In this document: piece by piece, positions 18,369-27,189 of the stretch
Position numbering within the stretch: the stretch's first letter is position 1
Layout of the letters: the number at the start of each line of letters is the position of its first letter
Origin: Tamilnaduibacter salinus
GTDB taxonomy: Bacteria; Pseudomonadota; Gammaproteobacteria; Pseudomonadales; Oleiphilaceae
NCBI RefSeq assembly: GCF_003096655.1
Contig: NZ_QEKQ01000004.1
Location: 248,001-312,000 of the forward strand
Direction: 5' to 3'
DNA length: 64,000 nucleotides
Made by a program: the position numbers and the translations under genes
The notes under the pieces: generated by a model
Database searches by the model: none
What the model saw: the letters and a program-made list of their open reading frames with translations, nothing else
Told to the model about the DNA's origin: nothing

Positions 18369-18923
18369 TCAGGACTCCAGATCCAGACAGAACTCACAGG
18401 CCTCATCACCGCGTTTCTGGCAGGCCTTCACGGACAGGTGGCCTCGCTCGCCGAACTCGTCCAGCAGGCGATAGAAGAGGGCTTCGTAGAGACCGCAGAG
18501 CCGGTTCGGCGAGCGGTAGAGGACGTGAATAAAATCGCCGTCGTGCCACGCATCGAACTTGTCCCGGACCCGTGCCCTCGATGACTCGTCACGCAGCGAG
18601 GCCGCCAGTGTGGAATGAATGCGCGGCTGTCGTTCGAGGAATTCCCGGGCGCTGCCCGACATCTCGTAAAACATCGGAAACTGCTGGCGGCTGATCCGGA
18701 TAAAATAATCGGCGTAGAGGCGGAAAAGGTCGTCCTCGCTCAACTGGAAATGGTCCGCTGTGGCCTGAATCAGCGCCAGGCATTCGTTGTCGTCGTAGTC
18801 CTGATCAATCCGGAAATCCGGCCGTTCCCGGAGGCCGGCCTGCTCACAGATGGCGTCCAGTGCCGCCTCGCCTCCCTGGTCTTCAATCACCTGGACCAGT
18901 ACACGTTGAATCAGGCCGATCAT
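18369..18923 (-). CDS. H-NOX heme nitric-oxide sensor
   Basis: 184 residues, the usual size of stand-alone bacterial H-NOX proteins. The proximal heme ligand is visible as His103 in RIHSTLAAS, preceded by PMFYEMSGSAREFLE. The heme-propionate motif, normally Y-x-S-x-R, reads Tyr136-Arg-Ser138-Pro-Asn140 followed by Arg141, so the canonical Arg position is Asn with an Arg one residue later. The C-terminus has paired cysteines (ACQKRGDEACEFCLDL), also usual for the family. It binds NO (and perhaps CO) on ferrous heme and signals to the adjacent EAL protein; that coupling is inferred from neighbourhood and known H-NOX systems. Confidence 0.85.
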   Translation of the reverse strand: MIGLIQRVLVQVIEDQGGEAALDAICEQAGLRERPDFRIDQDYDDNECLALIQATADHFQLSEDDLFRLYADYFIRISRQQFPMFYEMSGSAREFLERQPRIHSTLAASLRDESSRARVRDKFDAWHDGDFIHVLYRSPNRLCGLYEALFYRLLDEFGERGHLSVKACQKRGDEACEFCLDLES

Positions 18924-19220
18924 TCACTGCGATCCTCTTACGGGTATTCCGCTTCCTATCCTAGCACGGTGATGCGTCGTGACAGGCTCAGATGATGAGC
19001 GCAGACCGGTTGGCGGTCCCAAAGGCGTGGGACGACGCGCGTCTCGGCTGAATGCCTCTGAACATCGGGACGGGATAGCGCCCCAAAAAAGGGCCGGCCC
19101 GAGAGAGAGGCCGGCCAAAGGGACGAAGACCCCCTTGCCGGGGTCCGGGGAAGCCGGGCGCGGGACCCGGCTTCAAGACCACCGGGCGCCCCCATGGCAA
19201 GCCCGGTGGGTTCGCGCCGA
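18924..19220. other. Structured spacer between the H-NOX gene and a broken gene
   Basis: About 300 bases with several GC-rich inverted repeats. The main one is a minus-strand terminator (listed separately). AAGCCGGG (19152-19159) and CCCGGCTT (19167-19174) form another perfect 8-bp stem. No gene is recognised. The H-NOX/EAL promoter must lie in its left part. Confidence 0.4.
19085..19116 (-). terminator. Intrinsic terminator, minus strand
   Basis: On the minus strand GGCCGGCC (19116-19109) pairs with GGCCGGCC (19099-19092), both self-complementary, across a CT-rich loop and runs into CCTTTTTT (19085-19091). It would end transcription coming from the TRAP operon and the broken gene at 19221-19999, and insulate the H-NOX/EAL unit. 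Confidence 0.75.
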
Positions 19221-19999
19221 TCAGGACTCTTCGGGAGGGGCGATGAGATCCTTGATCGGGTTGGAGAGGAATTGCAGCAGGGTCTGTTCCACCGGCAGAA
19301 GCAGATCGAAGGTTACCGCGCCACCGCCGACGCTGACCGACACCGCTGGCGTGTTCTGGTTTCGTTGTTCGATCAGGGTTCGTCCGTCAGTCAGAAACTT
19401 GACCCGCCCGCGGAGATCCAGGGTCACGGGAGAACTGTGAACGTTGTGACTAAGCCCTCCTGTGGGTTCAAGGTCAGGCGCGTCCAGATAGAGATCGACT
19501 TTGGCCTCAAAAATAGGCGCATCGCTGCCGTTTGGTTTGATAACCCCGCGAATAAAGCTGTCTCGGATGCCATCGTTGTCTTGATCCTGATACCTCATGC
19601 GAATCACCTGCTTGCCTGTCGGCGTTTCCACAAACGTCACCCCTCCCAGGTCAATAATGCCTGCGAGTGGACCCGTCAGGTCCGCGTATACCGTGACCGA
19701 CGTTGTGGTCAGCAGTGTCGGATAGAGTCGTACTTCCACCCCTTTGGAGGGATCGTTTGGGTCGACAGGCCCGATGATTTCCGTATTGAGGCCACCCGTC
19801 TGGAAAATGGACTGCAACTGTGGGCAGGTCGAGGGCGGATCGGACACATTGCACCCCACTCGAGCAACGCCCGGGTCAGAGGAGATGATTCGAGTGGACT
19901 GCGGTGTCGTCAGTTCGCTCTTACTTGGCGGGTTGAACGGCTCAATGCAGGCGTCGTCGTCATTGAGATATACGCTGCCGTCATCAGGACAGTTAAGTT
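19221..19999 (-). pseudogene. 5'-truncated secreted/cell-envelope protein fragment
   Basis: An open frame of about 260 codons abuts the stop of the TRAP large-permease gene. Reading upstream, the frame simply runs on in the wrong frame through that permease gene, and no ATG with a ribosome site exists at the junction (only an internal GTG near 19860 is available). The visible protein looks extracellular: paired Cys (ARVGCNVSDPPSTCPQL), beta-rich repeats (VEVRLYPTLLTTTSVTVYAD), and one calcium-loop-like DQDNDGIRDSF segment. I read it as the C-terminal remnant of a larger secreted protein whose 5' end was lost when the TRAP operon came to lie beside it. Family not recognised. Confidence 0.5.
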
Positions 20000-21364
20000 C
20001 TACTGGTAAGCGACGCTTGGCAACCAGGTCGCAATGGCGGGCAGTACGAAAACCAGAATCAGTGCCGCCAGTTGAATGAGAATAAACGGAACAACGCCCC
20101 TGTAAATGTCGGTCACCTTGATCTCTGGCGGCGCGACGCCCTTTATATAGAACAAGGCAAAGCCCACCGGTGGCGTCAGGAAAGACGTTTGAAGGCACAT
20201 GGCAAACAGAATGGTGAACCAAACCAGATCGAAGCCCAGAGACTGCACGACCGGGGCAACAAGCGGCAGAATAATCAGCGTGATTTCCACCCAGTCGAGG
20301 AAGAAGCCCAGGAGGAAAACGGCGAACAGGATCACGATGATAATGCCGTTGGGGTCAAGTGGCAGGCCCAGCAAGGCTTCCTCAATCACGCGATCGCCAC
20401 CCAGCCCTCGCAGAACGACCGAGAAGGCGGTTGCTCCGACGAAGATGGCGAATATGAAGGCCGCGGTCCGGGTGGTCTGGTGGAGCGAGTCCCTCATGAC
20501 CGGCAGTGTCAGTCGCCGCGACACCAGTGCGAGAAGCAACGCACCCAGAGCGCCCACACCAGAGGCCTCGGTGGGTGTGGCGATACCAGCGAAGATGGAG
20601 CCAAGAACGCCGAGAATCAGGGCGGCTGTTGGAATGACCGCCACGATGACATCCCAGATGACCCGGGGACTGATCTTGGGGAGATCGTCCGGAATCGGAG
20701 CGATGCGCGGCTGTAGCAACGGACGCAGGATGGCGTAGGCGACATACATTGCCCCCAGAAGCAGCCCCGGAAAGAAAGCACCCATGAAAAGGTCACCTAC
20801 CGAGGCCTCCGGGACGGCCAGGCGGTCCGCCATCAGCACCAGCATAATCGAGGGCGGAATCAGGATGCCCAGTGTGCCCGTGGCGCAGGCCGTGCCTACT
20901 GCAAAGCCTTTGTCGTATTTGTTCTCAAGCATGACCGGCAGTGAGAGCATGCCAAGAAGAACCACCGAGGCACCGATGATGCCGGTGGTGGCTGCCAGCA
21001 GAACGCCAATGGCGATCACGGTGACGGCATATCCCCCGCGGATGGCCCCGAACAGCTTGACCATGTTGTTCATCAGCTTCTCGGCGATACCGGACTGATC
21101 CAGCATGATGCCCATGAAAATGAACATGGGCAGGGCAACAAGGGTTTCGCTTTCAACCAGTCCCCAGACCCGTTCAGGGATCAGCCCCATGGAGGATGAG
21201 TAGTCGAACCAGAGGTTGGCGCCGAACTGTTCCACCGCGACCACACCCACCACCGTCCAGATAACGGCGGTACCGCCCAGTACCCAGGCGACGGGAAAAC
21301 CGGTCATCAGCAGGACGCCAAAGGTGGCGAACATGCCGATGACGAAAAGAGCTTCCAGAGACAT
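20000..21364 (-). CDS. dctM: TRAP transporter large permease (DctM family)
   Basis: 454 residues, about 12 hydrophobic segments. Family landmarks: an N-terminal LLMTGFPVAWVLGG, LVALPMFIFMGIMLDQSG, LGILIPPSIMLVLMADRL, and a C-terminal SFLTPPVGFALFYIKGVAP. Together with the small permease it forms the Na+-driven membrane part of a tripartite (TRAP) importer fed by the periplasmic binding protein. Its ATG overlaps the small-permease stop by one base (TGATG), so translation is coupled. Context suggests lactate or another 2-hydroxy/2-keto acid as substrate; that is inference from the neighbouring lactate genes. Confidence 0.92.
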   Translation of the reverse strand: MSLEALFVIGMFATFGVLLMTGFPVAWVLGGTAVIWTVVGVVAVEQFGANLWFDYSSSMGLIPERVWGLVESETLVALPMFIFMGIMLDQSGIAEKLMNNMVKLFGAIRGGYAVTVIAIGVLLAATTGIIGASVVLLGMLSLPVMLENKYDKGFAVGTACATGTLGILIPPSIMLVLMADRLAVPEASVGDLFMGAFFPGLLLGAMYVAYAILRPLLQPRIAPIPDDLPKISPRVIWDVIVAVIPTAALILGVLGSIFAGIATPTEASGVGALGALLLALVSRRLTLPVMRDSLHQTTRTAAFIFAIFVGATAFSVVLRGLGGDRVIEEALLGLPLDPNGIIIVILFAVFLLGFFLDWVEITLIILPLVAPVVQSLGFDLVWFTILFAMCLQTSFLTPPVGFALFYIKGVAPPEIKVTDIYRGVVPFILIQLAALILVFVLPAIATWLPSVAYQ

Positions 21365-22002
21365 CAGGCTGCTTTCCTTTTATTGTCGTGGGTCTGGATC
21401 GGCTTGGGAAAGCCGAACAGCAGGGCGGTGACGCGTAGCAGTCGGGACAGGGCTGCCAGGATCAGCAGTGCAAAAGACAGTGCCACCACACTTTTGAGAA
21501 TCCAGCGGTGGGACAGGCCGGCCGGCGACTGGCTGGTTTCGCCCTGCGAGAAAGAACTGATGGCGTAGGGGGTCATCTCGTACAGAGCGAGGCCCAGAAA
21601 CGGCAGAAGGAGGACGACAAGGCCCAGCAACTCAATGCGTGCCTGGGCCCGGATGCTCAACCGTTCGTGGATGACGTCCACCCGCACATGGTCGTCGGTA
21701 GCCAGAGTGTAGGCGAGGCCCAGCAGCCAGGCCGTTCCGGCGATGTGCCATTGCCACTCCTCGAGCGTCACCGAGCCAGAGCCAAAGGCGTAGCGCCCGA
21801 TGACCGCCCAGATAATCACGGCGACGGTGGCAAGCCACAGCCAGGAAGCGCTTTTGCCGACCCAGATCAGCAATTGGTCAAGTTTCTGGCTGGCGCTGGT
21901 CTGGGGTAGTTCCGTGTGATGATGCAACGACGCTTCCGCGACTTCGCCGACGATCGTCGCGTTTTCGTCATAAAGGGTTGGGTTGTCATCGTGCTCGGGC
22001 AT
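21364..22002 (-). CDS. dctQ: TRAP transporter small permease (DctQ family)
   Basis: 212 residues from the ATG at 22002, which has GAGGGGG upstream; the frame could extend seven codons further. Four hydrophobic helices are visible (SASWLWLATVAVIIWAVIG, then HIAGTAWLLGLAYTLATDDH with the conserved H-V-R-V-D segment, LLGLVVLLLPFLGLALY, and SVVALSFALLILAALSRLL). The motif DDHVRVDVIHERLS is typical of DctQ proteins. The N-terminal 45 residues form an acidic cytoplasmic tail longer than in many DctQs. It is the middle gene of a P-Q-M operon. Confidence 0.88.
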   Translation of the reverse strand: MPEHDDNPTLYDENATIVGEVAEASLHHHTELPQTSASQKLDQLLIWVGKSASWLWLATVAVIIWAVIGRYAFGSGSVTLEEWQWHIAGTAWLLGLAYTLATDDHVRVDVIHERLSIRAQARIELLGLVVLLLPFLGLALYEMTPYAISSFSQGETSQSPAGLSHRWILKSVVALSFALLILAALSRLLRVTALLFGFPKPIQTHDNKRKAA

Positions 22003-22024
22003 GAGCCGCCCCCTCAATACCAAG

Positions 22025-22045
22025 CGAGGCCCATTTCGGGCCTCG
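22025..22045 (-). other. Intercistronic stem-loop between dctP and dctQ
   Basis: CGAGGCCC (22025-22032) and GGGCCTCG (22038-22045) form a perfect 8-bp stem with a 5-base loop. On the mRNA it lies after the binding-protein gene and before the permeases. Such hairpins commonly protect the binding-protein message or partly terminate, giving more binding protein than permease. Only a weak T-rich tail follows. Confidence 0.6.
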
Positions 22046-22104
22046 AGAAGTTAAAAGCAGCGACGGGGATTGCTGGCGAATCCCCGCCGGCCTGCCTGAT
22101 GTCT

Positions 22105-23178
22105 TCACTGGCTGTCGTCCATGGTGGTCATGTCGACGGGCAGGTAGGCGCGCTTGGCCCAGGTTGAGTAGCTCTTGAGGAATTCCTGCTGGCTTTCGAA
22201 GACCCGTTTGAAGTCCTCGTCCTTGGCGGCTTCCTCTTTGAGTACCTCGTGGGTGACTTGCTGAAGCTTGGTGAGAATGTCCCTGGGAATCTGGTCGGCC
22301 TGGACCCCCTTCTCCTGGAACGTTTCCAGTACCTTTCCGTTTTTGTATTCGCCTTCGGCCAGCCCACGGGTTGTGGCGGCCGTGCAGGAGGCTTCCACCA
22401 GGGCTTTCTGGGCCTCGGTCGTCTTATCCCACTCGTTCTGATTGATCAGCATGTACTGGGCGGTGAACTGCTGGTGCCAACCTGGGAAGAGGTTGTATTT
22501 GACGACTTGGTTGAAACCCAGAATCTGATCGATGGCGGGCATGGAGAATTCCGTCGCGTCGATGGTGCCCTTCTCCAGCGCCTGGAACAGTTCCCCTCCG
22601 GGCATCATCGTGACGGATGCTCCGAGTTTCTCGAGAACCTTGCCGCCAAGCCCAGCAAAGCGGATCTTCATGCCCTTGTAGTCTTCAAGGGTTTCGATGG
22701 GTTCGGAATACCAGCCGGCCGTCTCGGGGCCGATGATGCCGCACAGCTGGGCGTGAACGTCGAAGCCCTTGTTGGCGTAGACTTCCTGAAGCAGCTCATG
22801 TCCGCCACCGTGGTAGTACCAGGCCATGTAGGCCCACGGCTTCATGCCAAAAGGGACCGCCGCAAACAGCGGTATTGCCGGTACCTTGCCCTGGTCATAG
22901 CCAATCCAGGTATAACCGGCCTGCACCTTGCCATCGGAAACGGCCTGCAGAATGTCGAATGCGGGTACCAGCTTGCCAGGCTCATAAAGCCGAACCTGGA
23001 TGGAACCGTTGGATGCCGTCGTCAGGTTGTCGGCGACCCAGGCGGACGGTGAGCCCAGGCCGGGCAGGTTGGATGAGAAGGCCACTGGCATCTTCCAGCG
23101 CAGATCCTCCGCGAAGGCAACGCTTGTGGACAGTGCCACTGCGCTGGCGCAGGCGATAATCGATCGGACTAGTTTCAT
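22105..23178 (-). CDS. dctP: TRAP substrate-binding protein (DctP family)
   Basis: 357 residues with a Sec signal (MKLVRSIIACASAVALSTSVAFA). The mature protein has DctP-family features: NGSIQVRLYEPGKLVPAFDILQ, the helix-hinge block KGMKIRFAGLGGKVLEKLGAS, and GTIDATEFSMPAIDQILGFN, which is close to the TakP/lactate-binding group of TRAP receptors that bind 2-keto or 2-hydroxy acids. Sitting between a lactate-oxidation operon and its own palindromic operator (23357-23373), it is best read as the receptor of a lactate uptake system. Ligand is inferred, not shown. CGGAG precedes the ATG by nine bases. Confidence 0.88.
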   Translation of the reverse strand: MKLVRSIIACASAVALSTSVAFAEDLRWKMPVAFSSNLPGLGSPSAWVADNLTTASNGSIQVRLYEPGKLVPAFDILQAVSDGKVQAGYTWIGYDQGKVPAIPLFAAVPFGMKPWAYMAWYYHGGGHELLQEVYANKGFDVHAQLCGIIGPETAGWYSEPIETLEDYKGMKIRFAGLGGKVLEKLGASVTMMPGGELFQALEKGTIDATEFSMPAIDQILGFNQVVKYNLFPGWHQQFTAQYMLINQNEWDKTTEAQKALVEASCTAATTRGLAEGEYKNGKVLETFQEKGVQADQIPRDILTKLQQVTHEVLKEEAAKDEDFKRVFESQQEFLKSYSTWAKRAYLPVDMTTMDDSQ

Positions 23179-23701
23179 CGTTGTGTTCTCCGAACTGTCT
23201 TGTTGTGATTGTTGGTTCCTTGGTTCCCTTCAGTGTAGTGCCTCTCAATGGCTCTACCCGGGGTGTTGTCGTGACAACCGTTTGCCTGATCGAATTTCAA
23301 TCAGACCGTGTGACAGAAGGTAGCGGTGTCTGGCTGATGACTCAAGGCAAAAAGTAAATTGGTATGACCAATAATAAGTTGCTCCATTGTTGCGGCAGAG
23401 TGACGCATATTGGTCGAAGTCCTCCGAAAATCGCGTGGTTCGTATCGAAAAATGGATAAAATCGATTAAGAAGGTGATGCGAGATTTGCGTTAATCGTCA
23501 GCGCTGCGGATCGTCTTAGACTAATGGATACCCATCGAGTCGGCCGATGTTCCCTGGGTTGACGATGACGTCGCTGCATTGCCAGCGGTTTGTGGCGGTT
23601 CTTTGCAGAAGTGGACTGACCAATTGCTCCGGGGTGTTCAGGGGGCCCCGATGAGGGGCAGGGCTCTCAGTCGGTCAGCGAATTAACCAGACGGGACGCT
23701 A
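23179..23701. promoter_or_regulatory. Promoter and leader region of the TRAP operon
   Basis: 523 bases without a gene. It contains the palindromic operator at 23357-23373 and, just before dctP, a leader rich in AACAA on the minus strand (23200-23218: CAACAATCACAACAAGAC). A further TATTGGT half-site lies at about 23409. A GGGG/CCCC hairpin near 23641-23656 could weakly end the upstream lactate operon, but it has no T-run. No protein-coding content is recognised. Confidence 0.55.
23357..23373. promoter_or_regulatory. Predicted operator of the FadR/GntR-type lactate regulator
   Basis: AATTGGT-ATG-ACCAATA, a near-perfect palindrome 180 bases upstream of dctP. It fits the ATTGGT-N3-ACCAAT pattern known for PdhR- and LldR-like GntR regulators. 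A matching site lies at 29508-29524 between lutA and the regulator gene, so one regulator probably controls both uptake and oxidation. Confidence 0.65.
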
Positions 23702-26518
23702 TCAGGGGTGGTGTGTCAGCGGTTGGCTGACACGGTCGAGCAGGTAGACGATGCTGTGATAGTCCAGCCCACTATGGCCGCTGAGCCCGATTTCGCAGGT
23801 CCGGCTGGTCGAGATGCCTTCCCGGCAGCCCTGCACCTGTGCCGGTAGAGTCCGCAGCGCGTGCTCGTTCAGTTCCGGTGTCGTGAATCCCTTGTCCCCC
23901 GCGAATCCACAACAGTGAATGCCTTCGGGAACAACCACGTTGTTTGAACAGCGCCGAGCGATGTCGATCAGCCCGCTCGCTTCGCCAAGGTGTTGGGTGC
24001 TGCAGGTCGCGTGAACGGCGATGGGGGTGTCCTCGGGCTCAATGGCCAATCGATCCAGAAGGTATTCATGAATGAAGCGAACCGGATCGTAGAGCCTGAT
24101 GCGGGCCTCCCGGGCGGCGTCCTGCAGCTGCAGTGTGCATGGGCTGGTGTCGCAGTATACCGGGTCCCGGCCATCCCCTGTGGCCCGGAGGAGGGTTGCT
24201 ATCAATTGCTCACGCTTTTGTCGTGCCTGGTCTGGATACCCCTTCGAAGCGAAAGGCTGGCCGCAGCACAGGGAGTCCAGTCCCTCTGGAATGATGACTT
24301 CAAAGCCGCCCTTTTCCAGCAGCTGGCGTGTTTTATCGATCAATGGCTCCTGTTCGGCATCGCTCCGGCTGGGGCCCATCACGCGGGACACGCAAGCGGG
24401 CAGGTACACGACTCGGGGTTTGGTCGTCCGGGGCGCTGTGGGCGATGGGATAAACCGGACCGGTTGGGGCATGGCCAGACTACTCACTGGCAGGCGTTTT
24501 CCGGAGAGTTGGTGCGCTCTCTGGCTGAAACGATGGACTATCGGTGCGCCCAGCAGGGTTTCAGTCGCGGTTGCCAATTTAAGGGAAAGCCGGGTTGTCG
24601 TCAGTATGCCGGCAAAGTGGTCGGCCAGCCATTGTGCCCCCGTATGGCCCCGGGCGTTTTGTGCCCGAATCTGGCGTACCAGATCGCCGGTGTTGATGTC
24701 CACCGGGCAGCGCTGGGCGCACAGGCCGGTGGCGGCGCAGGTGTCGATGCCCCGATAGTGGAAGGCGTGCTCCAGCTTTCGGGTATCCTCGCCTGCTGCC
24801 CGGCGGTCCTGGATGTCACGCCAGACAACGATCCGTTGCCGGGGCGAAAGGGTAAGTCCCTGTGAGGGGCAAACCGGCTCACAGAAGCCGCATTCGATAC
24901 AGCGGTCCACAAGAGGATCGGCCGCTGGCATTGGTTTGAGATTCTTCAGATGAATCTGCGGATCGCGGGAGAGGACAACATCCGGGTTGAGGATATGATC
25001 GGGGTCCAGAAGCCCCTTGATGGACCACATCAGGTTCCAGGCCTGCTCGCCCCACTCCAGTGCGACGAACGGCGCCATGTTGCGCCCGGTACCATGTTCG
25101 GCTTTGAGTGATCCTCCGAACTCGCGGGCGACCAGGTGAGACACCTCCTGCATAAAGCCCTCATAGCGGGCCACTTCTGCGGAATCATCGAATCCTTGCG
25201 GGAAAACGAAGTGAAGGTTGCCCTCCAGCGCGTGGCCGAAAATGATGGCGTCGTGATAGCCGTGCTTCTCAAACAGCGTCTGAAGGCGCATCACGCCCTC
25301 TGCCAATCGGTCCAGCGGGAAGGTGATGTCCTCAATGATGACGGTGGTACCGACCGGGCGGGCGGCACCAACCGCCGGGAAGGTGCCTTTGCGGATGGCC
25401 CAGAGTTGCTCCGATCTGGCTCTGTCGGTGGTGAAGTCGGCGGACTGCTCGACGGGGAAAGCGGCCAGTGCCTCGCGGGTCTTATCAAGCCGCTCTTCAA
25501 GGCTGTCAGGACTGCTCGCCCGGGTCTCGACAAGAAGCGCACAGGCGCTGTCAGACACGTCACGAATCCAGTCGGGCATGCCCGGCTTACTCTCCACCGA
25601 GCGAAGGCTCCGGCGATCAAGCAGTTCGACGGCATCAACAGGCTGTTTCCGAAGGTCGGATGCGGCCCGGCAACAGGTTTCCACGTCCGGAAAGATGATG
25701 AGTGCTGTGGCTTTATGAGCGGGGTCAGGAACCGTGTCGTAGGTGGCGGCACTGACAAACCCAAGCGTGCCCTCCGAGCCAATCATCAGGTGGACAAGAA
25801 TGTCGAGCGGATCGTCAAAATCCACCAGCGCGTTGAGCGACAGCCCCGTCGTGTTTTTCAGACGGTACTTGTGTTCAATGGTCTGTCTCAGAGTGGTGTC
25901 CGCTCGTGTCTCCCGGGCCAGCTGATTCAGTCGTGCCAACAGTTCGGCATGCCTGGCTCGGAATGCCTGGACGCCTGCGGGGTCCTCGGTGTCGAGCACG
26001 CTGCCGTCGGCCAGTACCAGCCGCATGTGACGGATGGTCTGGTAGCTGTTCTGGGCGGTCCCGCAGCACATGCCGCTGGCGTTGTTGGCAACGATGCCTC
26101 CGATCTTGCAGCTGTTGATGGAGGCAGGATCTGGCCCGATCTTGTAGCCATAGGGCGCCAGCCACGCATTGGCCTGCGCGCCGATCACGCCGGGTTGTAA
26201 CCGGATCTGGCGACCGTTGTGGCGGATGTCGTAACCCTGCCAGTGATCGCCCAGCAGGACCAGAATGGAGTCGCTGATTGCCTGGCCTGACAGGCTGGTC
26301 CCGGCGGCCCGGAACGTCAGTGGAACCTGGTATCGTCGGGCAATGCCCAGAAGGTGAACGACCTCCGACTCCTGCTCGACCCTGACGACAACCTTGGGGA
26401 TGAGCCGATAGAAGCTGGCGTCGGTGCCATAGGCCAGAGTTGAAATGTCATCGGTATAGACTCGCCTGGCGGGAATGCGATCTCGTATGGCCTCAAGGGC
26501 CTCCTCTGGCAGGGTCAT
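23702..26518 (-). CDS. FAD/Fe-S D-lactate dehydrogenase (Dld-II type)
   Basis: 938 residues. The N-terminal half is a GlcD-like FAD-binding oxidase (PLTFRAAGTSLSGQAISDS; SCKIGGIVANNASGMCCGTA as two parts; GHALEGNLHFVFP). The C-terminal half carries two [4Fe-4S] motifs (CIECGFCEPVCPS and CAATGLCAQRCPVD) and CCG-domain cysteines (LCCGQPFASKG, HCCGFAGDKGF). This FAD plus Fe-S fusion matches the Shewanella-type D-lactate dehydrogenase that oxidises D-lactate to pyruvate at the membrane. It is the last gene of the lutABC operon; its ATG overlaps the lutC stop by four bases (ATGA). Glycolate or another 2-hydroxy acid is an alternative substrate. Confidence 0.85.
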   Translation of the reverse strand: MTLPEEALEAIRDRIPARRVYTDDISTLAYGTDASFYRLIPKVVVRVEQESEVVHLLGIARRYQVPLTFRAAGTSLSGQAISDSILVLLGDHWQGYDIRHNGRQIRLQPGVIGAQANAWLAPYGYKIGPDPASINSCKIGGIVANNASGMCCGTAQNSYQTIRHMRLVLADGSVLDTEDPAGVQAFRARHAELLARLNQLARETRADTTLRQTIEHKYRLKNTTGLSLNALVDFDDPLDILVHLMIGSEGTLGFVSAATYDTVPDPAHKATALIIFPDVETCCRAASDLRKQPVDAVELLDRRSLRSVESKPGMPDWIRDVSDSACALLVETRASSPDSLEERLDKTREALAAFPVEQSADFTTDRARSEQLWAIRKGTFPAVGAARPVGTTVIIEDITFPLDRLAEGVMRLQTLFEKHGYHDAIIFGHALEGNLHFVFPQGFDDSAEVARYEGFMQEVSHLVAREFGGSLKAEHGTGRNMAPFVALEWGEQAWNLMWSIKGLLDPDHILNPDVVLSRDPQIHLKNLKPMPAADPLVDRCIECGFCEPVCPSQGLTLSPRQRIVVWRDIQDRRAAGEDTRKLEHAFHYRGIDTCAATGLCAQRCPVDINTGDLVRQIRAQNARGHTGAQWLADHFAGILTTTRLSLKLATATETLLGAPIVHRFSQRAHQLSGKRLPVSSLAMPQPVRFIPSPTAPRTTKPRVVYLPACVSRVMGPSRSDAEQEPLIDKTRQLLEKGGFEVIIPEGLDSLCCGQPFASKGYPDQARQKREQLIATLLRATGDGRDPVYCDTSPCTLQLQDAAREARIRLYDPVRFIHEYLLDRLAIEPEDTPIAVHATCSTQHLGEASGLIDIARRCSNNVVVPEGIHCCGFAGDKGFTTPELNEHALRTLPAQVQGCREGISTSRTCEIGLSGHSGLDYHSIVYLLDRVSQPLTHHP

Positions 26519-27189
26519 GCATCCTCCAGGATGAGCGTAATCAGTTCTTTCGGCCCATGAGCGCCGTAGGCCAGAACCTGCTCGATGTCGGCGGTCTTGG
26601 ATGGACCGGAGACCAGCAGTAGATTGGTAGGCATTCCCGACGCCCAGTCCTGGGTCTGCATCAGGTCATAGAGGTTGTCGGCGATGGTGCTGGCCTTCAG
26701 CAACGCGATGTGCAGCGGCGGGACGAGGCTCATCAACCTTGGTTCATGACGATCCGGCCAGATCGCCAGGGTGCCGGTGGCGGCAATGCCCCCGACGGAG
26801 CCGGTGAGAGACGCACTAACGTCGTTGAACAGCGTCTCTTTCCACTCTTCGATCGGGCCGTCCCAAGGGGTAAGGTGGATCTCTGACCCGTTGACCTCCC
26901 AGGCCTTGCTCAGTTGGGAGCCGTGTGGGGTTTCCGGCGCAAACAGAAGATTGGGGATTCCTCGCGTGCGCAGTTGCTCATAAAGACGCTGAGGCCAGTC
27001 GCCCTGAGTTGTCCGGTGTACCTCTGTGTGGACGGCTTCCAAGAGGCGAGTGAGCCGCTCGACTCTGGCTTCAGTGCTGTCATAGCGCCATGTCCTGGTG
27101 ACGAGGGTTGCGTCGAACTCGTCCGGTCGAGGCTGACTCCCCTCAAGGCCGGCGCGTAGCCGACGCATAATCCCGTCACGGGCGCTCAT
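26515..27189 (-). CDS. lutC: LutC/LldG-type LUD-domain lactate utilisation protein
   Basis: 224 residues. The family fingerprint is seen as GSVGGIAATGTLAIWPDRHEP followed by LMSLVPPLHIALL, the LUD-domain nucleotide-like fold of LutC/LldG. With LutA and LutB it forms the non-flavin Fe-S L-lactate dehydrogenase complex. Four-base ATGA overlaps on both sides couple its translation to lutB and to the D-lactate dehydrogenase. Confidence 0.88.
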   Translation of the reverse strand: MSARDGIMRRLRAGLEGSQPRPDEFDATLVTRTWRYDSTEARVERLTRLLEAVHTEVHRTTQGDWPQRLYEQLRTRGIPNLLFAPETPHGSQLSKAWEVNGSEIHLTPWDGPIEEWKETLFNDVSASLTGSVGGIAATGTLAIWPDRHEPRLMSLVPPLHIALLKASTIADNLYDLMQTQDWASGMPTNLLLVSGPSKTADIEQVLAYGAHGPKELITLILEDA

